Shown here: positions 1-7,989 of the stretch, in pieces
How positions within the stretch are numbered: position 1 is the stretch's first letter
Layout of the letters: each line of letters starts with the position of its first letter
Assembly: GCA_910587345.1 (NCBI GenBank)
Contig: CAJUKH010000022.1
Coordinates: 1-30,725 of the forward strand
Direction of reading: 5' to 3'
Source: an uncultured Oscillospiraceae bacterium
GTDB taxonomy: Bacteria; Bacillota; Clostridia; Oscillospirales; Oscillospiraceae
Length of the DNA: 30,725 bases
Program-made: the position numbers and the translations under genes
Notes under the pieces: model-generated
Databases searched by the model: none
Told to the model about the DNA's origin: nothing
The model's input: only the letters and a program-made list of their open reading frames with translations

Positions 1-301
1 AGGGGTGGTTCCTCTCATCAAAAACCATCCTACTCCGTAGGGCAGATGTCCTCACCCGCCCGGCCACCTCTCACCCCACCCAGGCGGTGTGGATACCAAC
101 GAACAGGTAACGGTATTCCACCCACTCAACGGCAGTGGCGCAAAAGGGACCACGGGTCGCTCAAACCCAGGCCGCCGGAAACAGAAGGATAGCCCAAAGG
201 CTTTTACCCGAGGGATAACCAAGCAGGATTGGGGCTTTGCACGGTTGTACCGTAGCCCGTAATCATTTCCACTGGTCTCCCTTTTCTTTTTCGGAGTCCA
301 G

Positions 302-339
302 AACCGCTTTCTCTTTTGCTTGCAAAAGAAAAAGCGGTT
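302..339. repeat. R2 hairpin, copy 1
   Basis: An inverted repeat with arms 302-319 and 322-339 gives an 18-bp stem with a single C/A mismatch and a 2-nt loop. The same hairpin recurs at 713-750 and 7669-7707. The 3' side is followed by only four T residues and then GGCCCC, so it is a poor intrinsic terminator; a structural repeat is more likely. Confidence 0.8.
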
Positions 340-712
340 TTGGCCCCAGCCGGGCAGGCAAAAAACCAACCGGAAGGCAAAACACCCCGCTTTCCCACAA
401 AAGAAAAAGCGGTTTCACCCGCAAGATGCACGCCCCATCCATAAGGCGACCCAGCCGGGCAACATCCGCCCACCCCTTCCGAACCCCCACCCAGGCGGCG
501 TGGATATCAACGAACAAGGAGCGGTATTCCACCCACTCAACGGCAGTGGCGCAAAAGGGACCACGGGTCGCTCAAACGCTGGCCGCCGGAAACAGAAGGA
601 TATCCTAAAGGCTTTTACCCGAGGAACAACATCTCAGCATAGGTGATCTATCCTGTTGTACCGCACCTCATCAAAATCTCCACCGGTCTACCTTTTCTTT
701 TTCGGAGTCCAG

Positions 713-750
713 AACCGCTTTTTCTTTTGCCAGCAAAAGAAAAAGTGGTT
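713..750. repeat. R2 hairpin, copy 2
   Basis: The arms 713-730 and 733-750 pair over 18 positions with a G-U wobble in place of one G-C pair. The loop differs from copy 1 while the stem is kept, as expected if the fold rather than the exact sequence is maintained. Confidence 0.78.
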
Positions 751-1043
751 TTGGCCCCTGCCGGGCAGGCAAAAAAACAACTGCAAGACAAAACGCACCA
801 CTTTCCCACAAAAGAGAAAACGGTTTTACCTGCCCCATCCGTAAGGCGGCACAGCACCCACAGGGTACGAGCTGTCTCTAAGCGGCATAGCCGCCAAGAG
901 ACGGCCTGCCGTCAACAGCCGGGCGGTGGACCCAGCCGGGCAAGCGGAAAAACGATCCCCCGTCGGGCAGGCCGCAACCAACAAAACAGAAAAGGTGTCC
1001 CTTTTCGCCGAAGGAAAAAGCAGATTTGTGAAGTTCCTCTGCT

Positions 1044-1068
1044 GGGCGGATATGATATCCGCCCCTAC
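1044..1068 (-). repeat. GTAGGGG-type short palindromic element
   Basis: Read on the minus strand this begins GTAGGGGCGG and folds into a GC-rich hairpin (arms 1044-1053 and 1055-1064). Related elements with the same GTAGGG border but different stem sequences lie at 7388-7411, 25198-25220 and 27988-28013. It lies between the R3 module and a degenerate R2 tail (about 1087-1142) in front of pth. Confidence 0.6.
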
Positions 1069-1086
1069 AAATGTACGGTGATTGGC

Positions 1087-1142
1087 AGAAAAGCGTTTAC
1101 CCGCAAGGGACACTCCCCATCCGTAAGGCAACAAAGCGCCTG
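1087..1142. repeat. Partial R2 tail just upstream of pth
   Basis: This fragment resembles the end of the R2 module, with the CCCGCAAGGGACAC and CCATCCGTAAGGC segments also found near 7813-7845. It shows that R2 pieces occur at least three times before pth. The remaining 45 bp up to the start codon hold only the ribosome site; I see no clear sigma-A promoter. Confidence 0.55.
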
Positions 1143-1189
1143 TTTCCTTTTATCTCTTGTCTCCTATCTCTAAAAAGGGAGGTCATTTT

Positions 1190-1783
1190 ATGCTGTTTTT
1201 TCAAAAACCCAAGGGTCCCGTCTCCTGGCTGGTGGTAGGGCTGGGCAATACGGGGGACCGGTACGAGGGCACACGGCACAACGTGGGCTTTGACGTGGTG
1301 GACCAAATCGCCGACACGCTGGACATCCCCGTCCAGCGGCTGAAATACCGGGCCTTGACCAACACCGCCGCTCTGGGCGGAGAGACCGTGCTTCTCATGA
1401 AGCCGGTGACCTTTATGAACCTGTCCGGGGAAGCGGTGGAGCAGGCCGCCGGGTTTTTTAAGGTCCCGCCGGAGCGTATCATCGTCATCTCCGACGAGGT
1501 GGCCCTGGAGCCGGGAAAGCTGCGCATCCGGGAAGGCGGCTCCGCCGGGGGGCACAACGGGCTGAAAAACATCATCGCCCACCTCCATTCCGACCACTTC
1601 CCCCGCATCCGTGTGGGGGTGGGCCAAAAACCCCACCCCGACTACGACATGGCCGACTGGGTGCTGGGAAAGCCCCAGGGGGAGGACCGGAAAAACATTG
1701 ACGAGGCGGTCAAGCGGGCCGCCCAGGCGGTGGAGGTCTATATCCGGGACGGGGCACAGAAGGCCATGAGCCGCTTTAATTGA
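1190..1783 (+). CDS. pth: Peptidyl-tRNA hydrolase
   Basis: This cytosolic enzyme cleaves the ester bond of peptidyl-tRNAs released by stalled ribosomes and recycles the tRNA. The 197-residue product has the family landmarks: VGLGNTG near the N-terminus (Asn20), TRHNVGF with the catalytic His30, the FMNLSGEAV segment and GGHNGLKNI. Length matches bacterial Pth. I chose ATG 1190 because it lies 6 nt after a strong AAAGGGAGG site; an upstream start at 1157 has no such site. In many Firmicutes pth directly precedes mfd, as here except for two inserted small genes. The start region (AAAAAGGGAGGT, then ATTTTATG) is nearly the same as that of tadA at 7990, and both genes follow the same repeat block. 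Confidence 0.96.
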   Translation: MLFFQKPKGPVSWLVVGLGNTGDRYEGTRHNVGFDVVDQIADTLDIPVQRLKYRALTNTAALGGETVLLMKPVTFMNLSGEAVEQAAGFFKVPPERIIVISDEVALEPGKLRIREGGSAGGHNGLKNIIAHLHSDHFPRIRVGVGQKPHPDYDMADWVLGKPQGEDRKNIDEAVKRAAQAVEVYIRDGAQKAMSRFN

Positions 1784-1792
1784 GGGATGGCC

Positions 1793-2602
1793 ATGCTGCA
1801 GTTTATTCATCGTCACTACAGAAGCTGTGTTGTCCTCGTCAGCCTTGTTTGGTTTGGATGTTACTTCGCTTTTGATCTTGGCCTCGCCGCCCTCGCTCTG
1901 CTGGATTGCGGCTGCCTTGCCCTGCTTTTTGTTTTGGCCTCCCTTTATCTCCGCCGGGTCACCGGAACCTATTCCGAGGCCTGTGACCCGGAACCCTATC
2001 TGGAGCTGGGGCTTTGGGGTGTACGGCGGTTTCAGAACGCCCGGACAGCCCGTGGGAAAAGGGCTTTGGAGACTTACCGCCTCTGCGCTGTTTCTGCTCT
2101 TTCTACTCTGGGCCGGTATGAGGAGGCATTGGGATATCTGGACGCCGTAGATCCTTCCCGCCTCCCGCTCTCCTCCTGCGTTGTCTATTGGCACGACCGG
2201 TTTTCCACTCTGTTGCATCTGGACCGGCCGCCGGAGGAACTGGCCGGGCTTTTGAGGACGGCCCGGAGTTGTCTGGATTCGGCCCGCAAGCTGCCTCCCT
2301 CCCAGAAACGCACGGCGGAGCTGGCCCTTTCTTACGACCGCATCCTTCTATCCCTTCGGGAGAACGGCCCCAGCCGGGAGGCCGTGGCTCAGCTGGAACA
2401 GCATCTGTCCGCCGTGACCACGGAGTTAAATCGGGTCCACTGCCATTTTCACCTGTCCACCTCCCTGCTGGCTCTGGGGGATGCCCCCGCCGCACGGGAG
2501 CACCTGGACTATGTCATCGCCCACGGCAACAAACTTTACGTCCGCACTCAGGCCATGGAGCTGCTGGACAAGCTGGAACCCAAGGAGGCCACCCCATGTT
2601 AG
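1793..2602 (+). CDS. Membrane-anchored TPR-like protein, paralog 1
   Basis: I do not recognise a named family. The product (269 residues) has two N-terminal hydrophobic segments (about residues 10-30 and 33-50), then a basic stretch and a helical C-terminal domain with TPR-like pattern (GRYEEALGYLD, and LGDAPAAREHLDYVIAHGN near the end). It is homologous to the next gene over its whole length; both carry a CDPEP motif after the membrane segment and end in AREHL(D/E)Y and AHGNKL. ATG 1793 is preferred over ATG 1787 because GAGGG at 1782-1786, overlapping the pth stop, then has 6-nt spacing. It is probably co-transcribed with pth. The helical domain is likely cytosolic and may bind proteins, but no function can be assigned. 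Confidence 0.82.
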   Translation: MLQFIHRHYRSCVVLVSLVWFGCYFAFDLGLAALALLDCGCLALLFVLASLYLRRVTGTYSEACDPEPYLELGLWGVRRFQNARTARGKRALETYRLCAVSALSTLGRYEEALGYLDAVDPSRLPLSSCVVYWHDRFSTLLHLDRPPEELAGLLRTARSCLDSARKLPPSQKRTAELALSYDRILLSLRENGPSREAVAQLEQHLSAVTTELNRVHCHFHLSTSLLALGDAPAAREHLDYVIAHGNKLYVRTQAMELLDKLEPKEATPC

Positions 2603-3348
2603 AGCTGCTGTTTTCCGCTTTGCCGGAGTTGATTGCCGTCACCCCGGTCCTGCTGATAGGGCTTTTGCCCTCCGCCCTGCTGGTGATGCTGGCCCTGTCT
2701 ATGGGAAACACCACCCAGATCCGGCGGGCGGTGCGGGCCATGGGGGAGGGCTGTGACCCGGAGCCTTTGCTAACACTGTCCATGAAGACTCTGAAACGGT
2801 ACGGCGGGAGCCGGAACCCCAGGCACCGAAACCTCCTCTTTTCCGCCCACATCAACGCCGCCACCGCCCTTTATAACCTGGGCCGGGTTCAGGAGGCGCT
2901 GACCCATCTGGATGTGCCGGAGCTGGAGGGGTATCCCCTCCCCTCCCAGGCGGTGTGTCTTCTGAACCGGGCGGCGGTCTACTGCGACACGGAACGGCCC
3001 GACGCCATGGAAGACGCCCTCGCCCGGGCGGAAGGACTGATCCGGACCCCCTCCTTCCCCCAAAATCAGCGGCAGGCTTTTGCGTCCATCTGCCATTCCG
3101 ACCGGCTGGCTCTGGAGATGCTGCAAAATGGCCCCACCCCAGAGCTGGAGGCGGCCTATCAGTCCCTTCTCCTTCAGGCCGGCGGGGAATCCCAGCGGGT
3201 GGGCATCCGGTTCCAACTGGCCAAATGCGCTCTGGCCCGCGGGGACAGCGCCGCTGCCCGGGAGCATCTGGAGTACATCAAGGCCCACGGCAACAAGCTG
3301 TTCACCCGGCAGCGGGCGGAGGACCTTCTGTCCACCATGGACCACTGA
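2596..3348 (+). CDS. Membrane-anchored TPR-like protein, paralog 2
   Basis: This 250-residue protein is a tandem paralog of the preceding gene. It has an N-terminal hydrophobic region (about residues 8-36), the shared EGCDPEP motif near residue 50, and a helical TPR-like region (NLGRVQEALTHLD; ARGDSAAAREHLEYIKAHGN) at the C-terminus. ATG 2596 follows AAGGAGG at 2582-2588 and overlaps the upstream stop codon by 7 bp, which indicates translational coupling. A much longer open frame begins upstream in another gene's sequence and is not used. The two paralogs probably act together, possibly as a hetero-oligomer, but that is inference. The operon ends at the hairpins at 3348-3438. Confidence 0.85.
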   Translation: MLELLFSALPELIAVTPVLLIGLLPSALLVMLALSMGNTTQIRRAVRAMGEGCDPEPLLTLSMKTLKRYGGSRNPRHRNLLFSAHINAATALYNLGRVQEALTHLDVPELEGYPLPSQAVCLLNRAAVYCDTERPDAMEDALARAEGLIRTPSFPQNQRQAFASICHSDRLALEMLQNGPTPELEAAYQSLLLQAGGESQRVGIRFQLAKCALARGDSAAAREHLEYIKAHGNKLFTRQRAEDLLSTMDH

Positions 3349-3384
3349 AAACAGAACTGTTATATTTTATAACAGTTCTGTTTT
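3348..3384. other. Perfect AT-rich inverted repeat after the TPR genes
   Basis: Arms of 17 bp (3348-3364 and 3368-3384) are perfectly complementary around a TTT centre. TTTTATAACAGT occurs twice in direct orientation (3365-3376 and 3381-3392). The 5' arm starts with A residues and the 3' arm ends in TTTT, so it can act as a weak bidirectional terminator. The extra direct half-site also allows an operator. It begins in the stop codon region of the upstream gene. Confidence 0.65.
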
Positions 3385-3400
3385 ATAACAGTCACAAGCC

Positions 3401-3438
3401 CCGTCCACGCCGCCCAGACTGCGGCGTGGGCCTTTTTT
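3401..3438 (+). terminator. Intrinsic terminator of the pth operon
   Basis: CCACGCCGC (3405-3413) pairs perfectly with GCGGCGTGG (3421-3429) around a 7-nt loop and is followed by six T residues (3433-3438). It separates the pth/TPR operon from the mfd promoter. Confidence 0.88.
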
Positions 3439-3453
3439 CTCCCGCCCTTTCCC

Positions 3454-3482
3454 TTGACGGCAGCCAAAAAACAGGCTATACT
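3454..3482 (+). promoter_or_regulatory. Sigma-A promoter of mfd
   Basis: TTGACG (3454-3459) and TATACT (3477-3482) are separated by exactly 17 bp, each one base off consensus. It lies about 95 bp upstream of the mfd start and just after the preceding terminator. Confidence 0.82.
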
Positions 3483-3577
3483 AAAACTCCAAACAGCATA
3501 GCCACCCCCTGGGTCTTTGGATCAAGGGGGCATTGCCACGTTATTGATTTCCATATTTTCCCTGCTTGGAGGACCCT

Positions 3578-6500
3578 ATGAAGCTGCTGATGGATCTGTT
3601 GGCCGGAATCTCTGAATATGAACAGCTGCTGGGGGCGCTGGATGCTGGGGCATCCCCGGCGGCGGTAGCCGGACTGGCCCCCGCCCAGCGGGCCTATTTC
3701 GCCGCCGGGCTTTGGCGGGATACGGGCCGGCCGGTGGTCCTGCTCTGCGCCGACGACGCCGAGGTGGAGCGGATGGCCGCCGACCTCAAGGCTCTGACCG
3801 CACAGCCGGTGCTGACCCTCCCCGCCCGGGAGTTCACCTTTCACAATGCCGCCGTAGTCTCCCGTCAGTGGGAGCACAGGCGGCTGGAGGTGCTGTGGGC
3901 GTTGAGCCGTGGACAGGTCCCCCTGCTGGTGGCCTCGGCCGAGGCCGTGCTTCAGCGGACCATTCCCAAAGCCCTGCTGGCCAGAGCCAGCCGGGTGTTG
4001 AAAATGGGGGAGACCTATGACTTAAACGACCTGGCCGAGACCCTGACCGCCGCCGGCTACTCCCGGTGCGAGCAGGTGGAGGGGGTGGGCCAGTTCGCCC
4101 TGCGGGGGGGCATTCTGGACTTCTTCTCCCCCGCCCACCCCCAGCCGGTACGGATGGAGCTGTTCGGGGACGAGGTGGACTCCATGGGCCTCTTTGATGT
4201 TTCCACCCAGCGGCGGACGGTCCAGCTGGACGAGGCCCGCATCCTCCCCGCCGCCGAGGTGCTCCCCCAGCTGGCCGGTGGGGGGCTGGCGGGGCTGTGC
4301 GCCGCTTTGGACAAAGAGATAGCGGCGGCAGAGAAAAAGGGGACCCCGGACGGCCTTCTCACCACATTGCGGCAGGACAGGGAGATGCTGGCAAACGGCC
4401 TCTCCTTCCCCGCCATCGACCGGTATCTGGCTCTTATCTATCCCAAGCTGTCTACGGCTGTGGACTATCTGCCGGAGGACGCCACGGTGCTGATCAGCGA
4501 GTCCCCCCGGTTCATGGAGCGGTGCAAAAACTATCTGTGGCAGCTGAATGAGGATGTGACCGCCCTCACCGAAAGCGGCACACTGGCGGCTCGGCTGGGG
4601 ACGTTCTGCGCCACGGGGGAGGAGCTGACTACAGCGCTGGACAACTGGCCCGTGGCCTATCTGGACTCCTTCACCTCCTCCCAGTATCCCTCCCGGCCCA
4701 GAAGCCTTTTCACCGTCACCGCCAAGCAGCTGCCCTCTTTCGGCGTCAGTTTGGAGACCGCCGTTTCCGACCTGTCCCACTACCTGTCGGCGGGGTTTGC
4801 CGTCATTGTGCTGGCGGGCAGTGAACAGCGGTGTTTGAATCTCCAGACCCTTCTGCGGGAACAGAAGGTAAAATCGGCGGTGGACTTCCAGCTCCACGCC
4901 CTCCCCGCTCCGGGGCAGGCGGTGATCTGCTGCGGGGGCCTTTCCGCCGGTATGGAGTTCCCCACCGCCAAATTCGCCATCCTCACCGAAGGGCAGGCGG
5001 CGCCCACCCGGAAAAAGCGGGGAAAGGCCCCCACCAACCGGGAAAAGCTGCGGTCCTATGCCGACCTTGCCGTGGGGGATCTGGTGGTCCACCGGCAGTA
5101 TGGCATCGGCCGGTATCAGGGCATGGTAAAGATGCCGGTGGACGGGGTGGACAAGGACTATGTGAAGATCGCCTACGCCGGGGCCGATACCCTCTATGTC
5201 CCCGCCACCCAGCTGGATATGGTGAGCAAATACATCGGCGGGGGCGAGGACGCCAACGAGACAAAGAAGCTCTCCCGCCTGGGCGGCGGCGACTGGGAGC
5301 GGCAGAGATCCCGGGCCAAAAAGGCGGTGCAGGATCTGGCCAAAGGTCTCATTCAGCTCTACGCCCAACGGCAGCGGCAGCCGGGATATGCCTTCTCCCC
5401 CGACTCCCCCTGGCAGAAGGAGTTTGAGGAGGAGTTCGAGTACACCGAGACCGAGGACCAGCTGCGGTGCATCGCCGAGATCAAGCGGGATATGGAGACG
5501 GCCCGGCCCATGGACCGGCTGCTCTGCGGCGATGTGGGCTACGGCAAGACCGAGGTGGCCTTCCGGGCCATTATGAAGTGCGTTCTGGACGGCAAGCAGG
5601 CCGCCATTTTGGTCCCCACCACGGTATTGGCCCGGCAGCACTATCTCACTGCCAAGCGGCGGTTTGCCAAGTATCCCGTGGAGGTGGAGGTCATCTCCCG
5701 CTTCCGCACCCCCGCCCAGATGAAAGCCACATTGAACCGGCTTTCCCAGGGAGGGGTGGACCTTCTCATCGGCACCCACCGGCTGCTGCAGAAGGACGTC
5801 CATTTCAAAAACCTGGGCCTTCTGGTGGTGGACGAGGAGCAGCGGTTCGGGGTCACCCACAAGGAAAAGCTGAAGGAGCTGGCCCGGCAGGTGGATGTAC
5901 TCACCCTCTCCGCCACCCCCATCCCCCGGACATTGAACATGGCCCTTTCCGGCATCCGGGATATGTCCTCTCTGGAGGAGCCTCCCATGAACCGCCAGCC
6001 GGTGCAGACCTATGTGATGGAGCACGACTGGTCGGTTCTGGCCGACGCCATGCGGCGGGAGGTGGAACGGGGCGGGCAGGTCTACTACCTCCACAACCGG
6101 GTGGAGACCATTGCCCGCACCGCCTCCCGCATTCAGGAGATGCTGGGGGAGGAGGTGACGGTGGCCGTCGCCCACGGGAAGATGACCCAGGAGGAACTGA
6201 ATGATGTCATGTCCCGGATGAGCGAGGGGGAGGTGGACATTCTGGTCTGTACCACCATCATCGAGACCGGCATCGACATTGCCAATGTGAACACCCTTAT
6301 CATCGAGGACGCCGACAAGATGGGTCTGGCCCAGCTCCACCAGATCCGGGGCCGGGTGGGCCGGTCCTCCCGGCGGGCCTTCGCCTACCTGACCTACCGC
6401 CACGGAAAGGTCCTCAGCGAAGTGGCCTCCAAGCGGTTGGGGGCCATCCGGGAGTTTGCCGAGTTTGGCTCCGGCTTCAAGATCGCCATGCGGGATCTGG

Positions 6501-7096
6501 AGATCCGAGGGGCGGGGAATGTGTTGGGACCGGAGCAGTCCGGCTTTATGATGAGCGTGGGCTACGATATGTACCTCCAGCTGTTGGAAGAAGCCGTACT
6601 CACCGAGCGGGGGGAGCCGGAGAAGATCCCCAACCAATGCTCTGCCGATCTGACGGTGGCGGCCTCCATCCCCGACCGGTATGTGCCCTCCCCCCAGCAG
6701 CGGATGGACCTCTACCGCCGCATCGCCCTTATTCGCTCGGAATCCGATGCGGACGACCTCACCGACGAACTGATCGACCGCTACGGAGACCCGCCCCGGC
6801 CGGTGAACAACCTGATCTCGGTGGCCCTGCTCCGGTCAGAGGCCGCCCGGTGCGGCATCACCGAACTGACCCAGAAGGGAAACAATCTGGTGCTGGGACT
6901 GGCCGCCTTCAATTTGCAGGAGGTCTCCGCCCTCTGCGGCGGGGAGCGGTGGCAGGGCCGGCTCCTCTTCTCCCCCGGGGAGAAAGCGGCGTTGACCCTG
7001 CGGCTGAAAAAGGGGGAGAATCCCCTCTCTCTGGCCCGGACGCTGGTGGGAGATTATGCCCGCCTCCAGGGGGAGCCTGCCGGCGCCGATGCTTGA
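3578..7096 (+). CDS. mfd: Transcription-repair coupling factor Mfd
   Basis: Mfd displaces RNA polymerase stalled at DNA lesions and recruits the UvrABC excision system. The 1172-residue product has the full architecture: a UvrB-like N-terminal part, an RNA-polymerase-interacting CarD-like domain starting near residue 500 (VGDLVVHRQYGIGRYQG), then a superfamily 2 translocase with Walker A GDVGYGKTE at 651-659, DEEQRFG at 752-758, TLSATPIPRT, and the RecG-type TRG region ending in QIRGRVGRSSR, and a C-terminal domain beginning near residue 1010. Length is typical. ATG 3578 follows GGAGGA at 3568-3573 with correct spacing; the TTG 12 bp upstream overlaps that site. No frameshift was seen. It appears monocistronic, with repeats downstream. 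Confidence 0.97.
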   Translation: MKLLMDLLAGISEYEQLLGALDAGASPAAVAGLAPAQRAYFAAGLWRDTGRPVVLLCADDAEVERMAADLKALTAQPVLTLPAREFTFHNAAVVSRQWEHRRLEVLWALSRGQVPLLVASAEAVLQRTIPKALLARASRVLKMGETYDLNDLAETLTAAGYSRCEQVEGVGQFALRGGILDFFSPAHPQPVRMELFGDEVDSMGLFDVSTQRRTVQLDEARILPAAEVLPQLAGGGLAGLCAALDKEIAAAEKKGTPDGLLTTLRQDREMLANGLSFPAIDRYLALIYPKLSTAVDYLPEDATVLISESPRFMERCKNYLWQLNEDVTALTESGTLAARLGTFCATGEELTTALDNWPVAYLDSFTSSQYPSRPRSLFTVTAKQLPSFGVSLETAVSDLSHYLSAGFAVIVLAGSEQRCLNLQTLLREQKVKSAVDFQLHALPAPGQAVICCGGLSAGMEFPTAKFAILTEGQAAPTRKKRGKAPTNREKLRSYADLAVGDLVVHRQYGIGRYQGMVKMPVDGVDKDYVKIAYAGADTLYVPATQLDMVSKYIGGGEDANETKKLSRLGGGDWERQRSRAKKAVQDLAKGLIQLYAQRQRQPGYAFSPDSPWQKEFEEEFEYTETEDQLRCIAEIKRDMETARPMDRLLCGDVGYGKTEVAFRAIMKCVLDGKQAAILVPTTVLARQHYLTAKRRFAKYPVEVEVISRFRTPAQMKATLNRLSQGGVDLLIGTHRLLQKDVHFKNLGLLVVDEEQRFGVTHKEKLKELARQVDVLTLSATPIPRTLNMALSGIRDMSSLEEPPMNRQPVQTYVMEHDWSVLADAMRREVERGGQVYYLHNRVETIARTASRIQEMLGEEVTVAVAHGKMTQEELNDVMSRMSEGEVDILVCTTIIETGIDIANVNTLIIEDADKMGLAQLHQIRGRVGRSSRRAFAYLTYRHGKVLSEVASKRLGAIREFAEFGSGFKIAMRDLEIRGAGNVLGPEQSGFMMSVGYDMYLQLLEEAVLTERGEPEKIPNQCSADLTVAASIPDRYVPSPQQRMDLYRRIALIRSESDADDLTDELIDRYGDPPRPVNNLISVALLRSEAARCGITELTQKGNNLVLGLAAFNLQEVSALCGGERWQGRLLFSPGEKAALTLRLKKGENPLSLARTLVGDYARLQGEPAGADA

Positions 7097-7150
7097 ACGG
7101 GGTCCGTTTGGCTGGGGGTTGTACGCCAAGCCTATGGGTGCGTGGAGCAT

Positions 7151-7188
7151 GGGGGGCCATTCTTTGACGGGCCAAAGAATGGCCCCCC
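7151..7188. repeat. Perfect 15-bp hairpin downstream of mfd
   Basis: The arms 7151-7165 and 7174-7188 are perfectly complementary around an 8-nt loop (GACGGGCC). No T-run follows on either strand, so it is not a standard intrinsic terminator, though as the first strong structure after mfd it may end or stabilise that transcript. Confidence 0.7.
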
Positions 7189-7387
7189 ACACCCCCCAAG
7201 AAAGCCCTCAGGTCAAGACCAAGCGTTTTAGAGTCGGCTCATGTCGTCTTTACGCTCCCATGGTCCCACTTGCCCCGCACCCGTGCGTACGTTGGTGGAA
7301 CACTAAAAAGACACCGTTGAAATTGACCCGCCTCTGTCTACACAGCTTGAAGGGTGGTTCCTCTCATCAGAAAACCATCCCACCCCC

Positions 7388-7411
7388 GTAGGGGCGGGTG
7401 CCCTCACCCGC
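7388..7411 (+). repeat. GTAGGGG-type short palindromic element
   Basis: GTAGGG is followed by GCGGGTG (7394-7400), a CCCT loop and CACCCGC (7405-7411). It lies inside the R0 module. A degenerate version with a broken stem occupies 37-60 in the other copy of R0. Confidence 0.55.
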
Positions 7412-7668
7412 ACGGCCCACTTCTTCCCGAAAACCAACCACCCACCAAGGCGGCGTGGATAGCAACGGACGTGGTACGGTATTCCACCCACTCAACGGCA
7501 GTGGCGCAAGGGGGACCACGGGTCGCTCAAACGCAAGCCGCCGGAAACAAGAGGGATACTCCAAAGGATTTTACCCGAGGGACACCATAACAGCACAACA
7601 CCAACGTCCGGTTGTACCGTCGCCCGTGATCATTTCCACCGGTTTACCTTTTCTTTTTCGGAGTCCAG

Positions 7669-7707
7669 AACCGCTTTTTCTTTTGCCCGGCAAAAGAAAA
7701 AGTGGTT
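7669..7707. repeat. R2 hairpin, copy 3
   Basis: The arms 7669-7686 and 7690-7707 pair over 18 positions with one G-U wobble, with a 3-nt loop. The loop sequence differs from those at 302-339 and 713-750 while the stem is preserved. Confidence 0.78.
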
Positions 7708-7989
7708 TTGGCCCCAGCCGGGCAGGCGGATAAACAGCCCTTGCCGGGCAGGCAAAAAACCAACTGTAAGGTAAACACATCCCGCTTTCCCACAAAAGAA
7801 AAAGCGATTTCCCCCGCAAGGGACACGCCCCATCCGTAAGGCGGCACAGCACCCACAGGGCACCAGCTGTCTCTAAGCGGCATAGCCGCCAAGAGACGGC
7901 CTGCCCCCAACAGCTGGGCTGTGGACCCCGCCGGGCAGGCTAATATACAAATGGAAAAAGCACATTTTATACAAAAAGGGAGGTATTTT

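Larger units (their letters stand above)
1..957. repeat. Composite intergenic repeat block upstream of pth
   Basis: This stretch has no credible gene. It consists of modules that recur at 7348-7945. A leader module R0 (1-80) is followed by R1 (80-225), R2 (243-455), R1 again (490-634), R2 again (653-868) and R3 (846-957). The R1-R2 pair is therefore duplicated in tandem. Each R2 holds a long hairpin built from a CTTTTGC arm and a GCAAAAG arm. The reading frames through it are repetitive, lack ribosome sites and change between copies, so I treat it as noncoding. The window starts inside the block, so its left limit is unknown. Confidence 0.8.
7348..7945. repeat. Composite intergenic repeat block upstream of tadA
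   Basis: This is a single complete set of the modules found at 1-957, in the same order and orientation: R0 (7348-7447), R1 (7447-7590), R2 (7609-7850) and R3 (7841-7945). It ends about 45 bp before tadA. R2 here carries an extra GCCGGGCAGGC-containing insertion (about 7727-7757). Reading frames across it are spurious. The stretch 7190-7347 before it holds nothing I can identify. Confidence 0.8.

Noticed and set aside
1..957. A CRISPR array
   Set aside because: Repeat modules are long, few, unevenly spaced and diverged, without uniform spacers or cas genes.
643..1173. A 176-codon open frame within the upstream repeat block, and similar frames near 237-646 and 7398-7733
   Set aside because: They are made of repeat modules with Lys/Arg/Pro-rich low-complexity products, have no ribosome sites, and are not conserved between the copies.
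4022..6637. An 871-codon open frame on the minus strand
   Set aside because: It is antisense to mfd. Long antisense frames are common in GC-rich genes, and the product is His/Gly/Leu-rich without recognisable domains.
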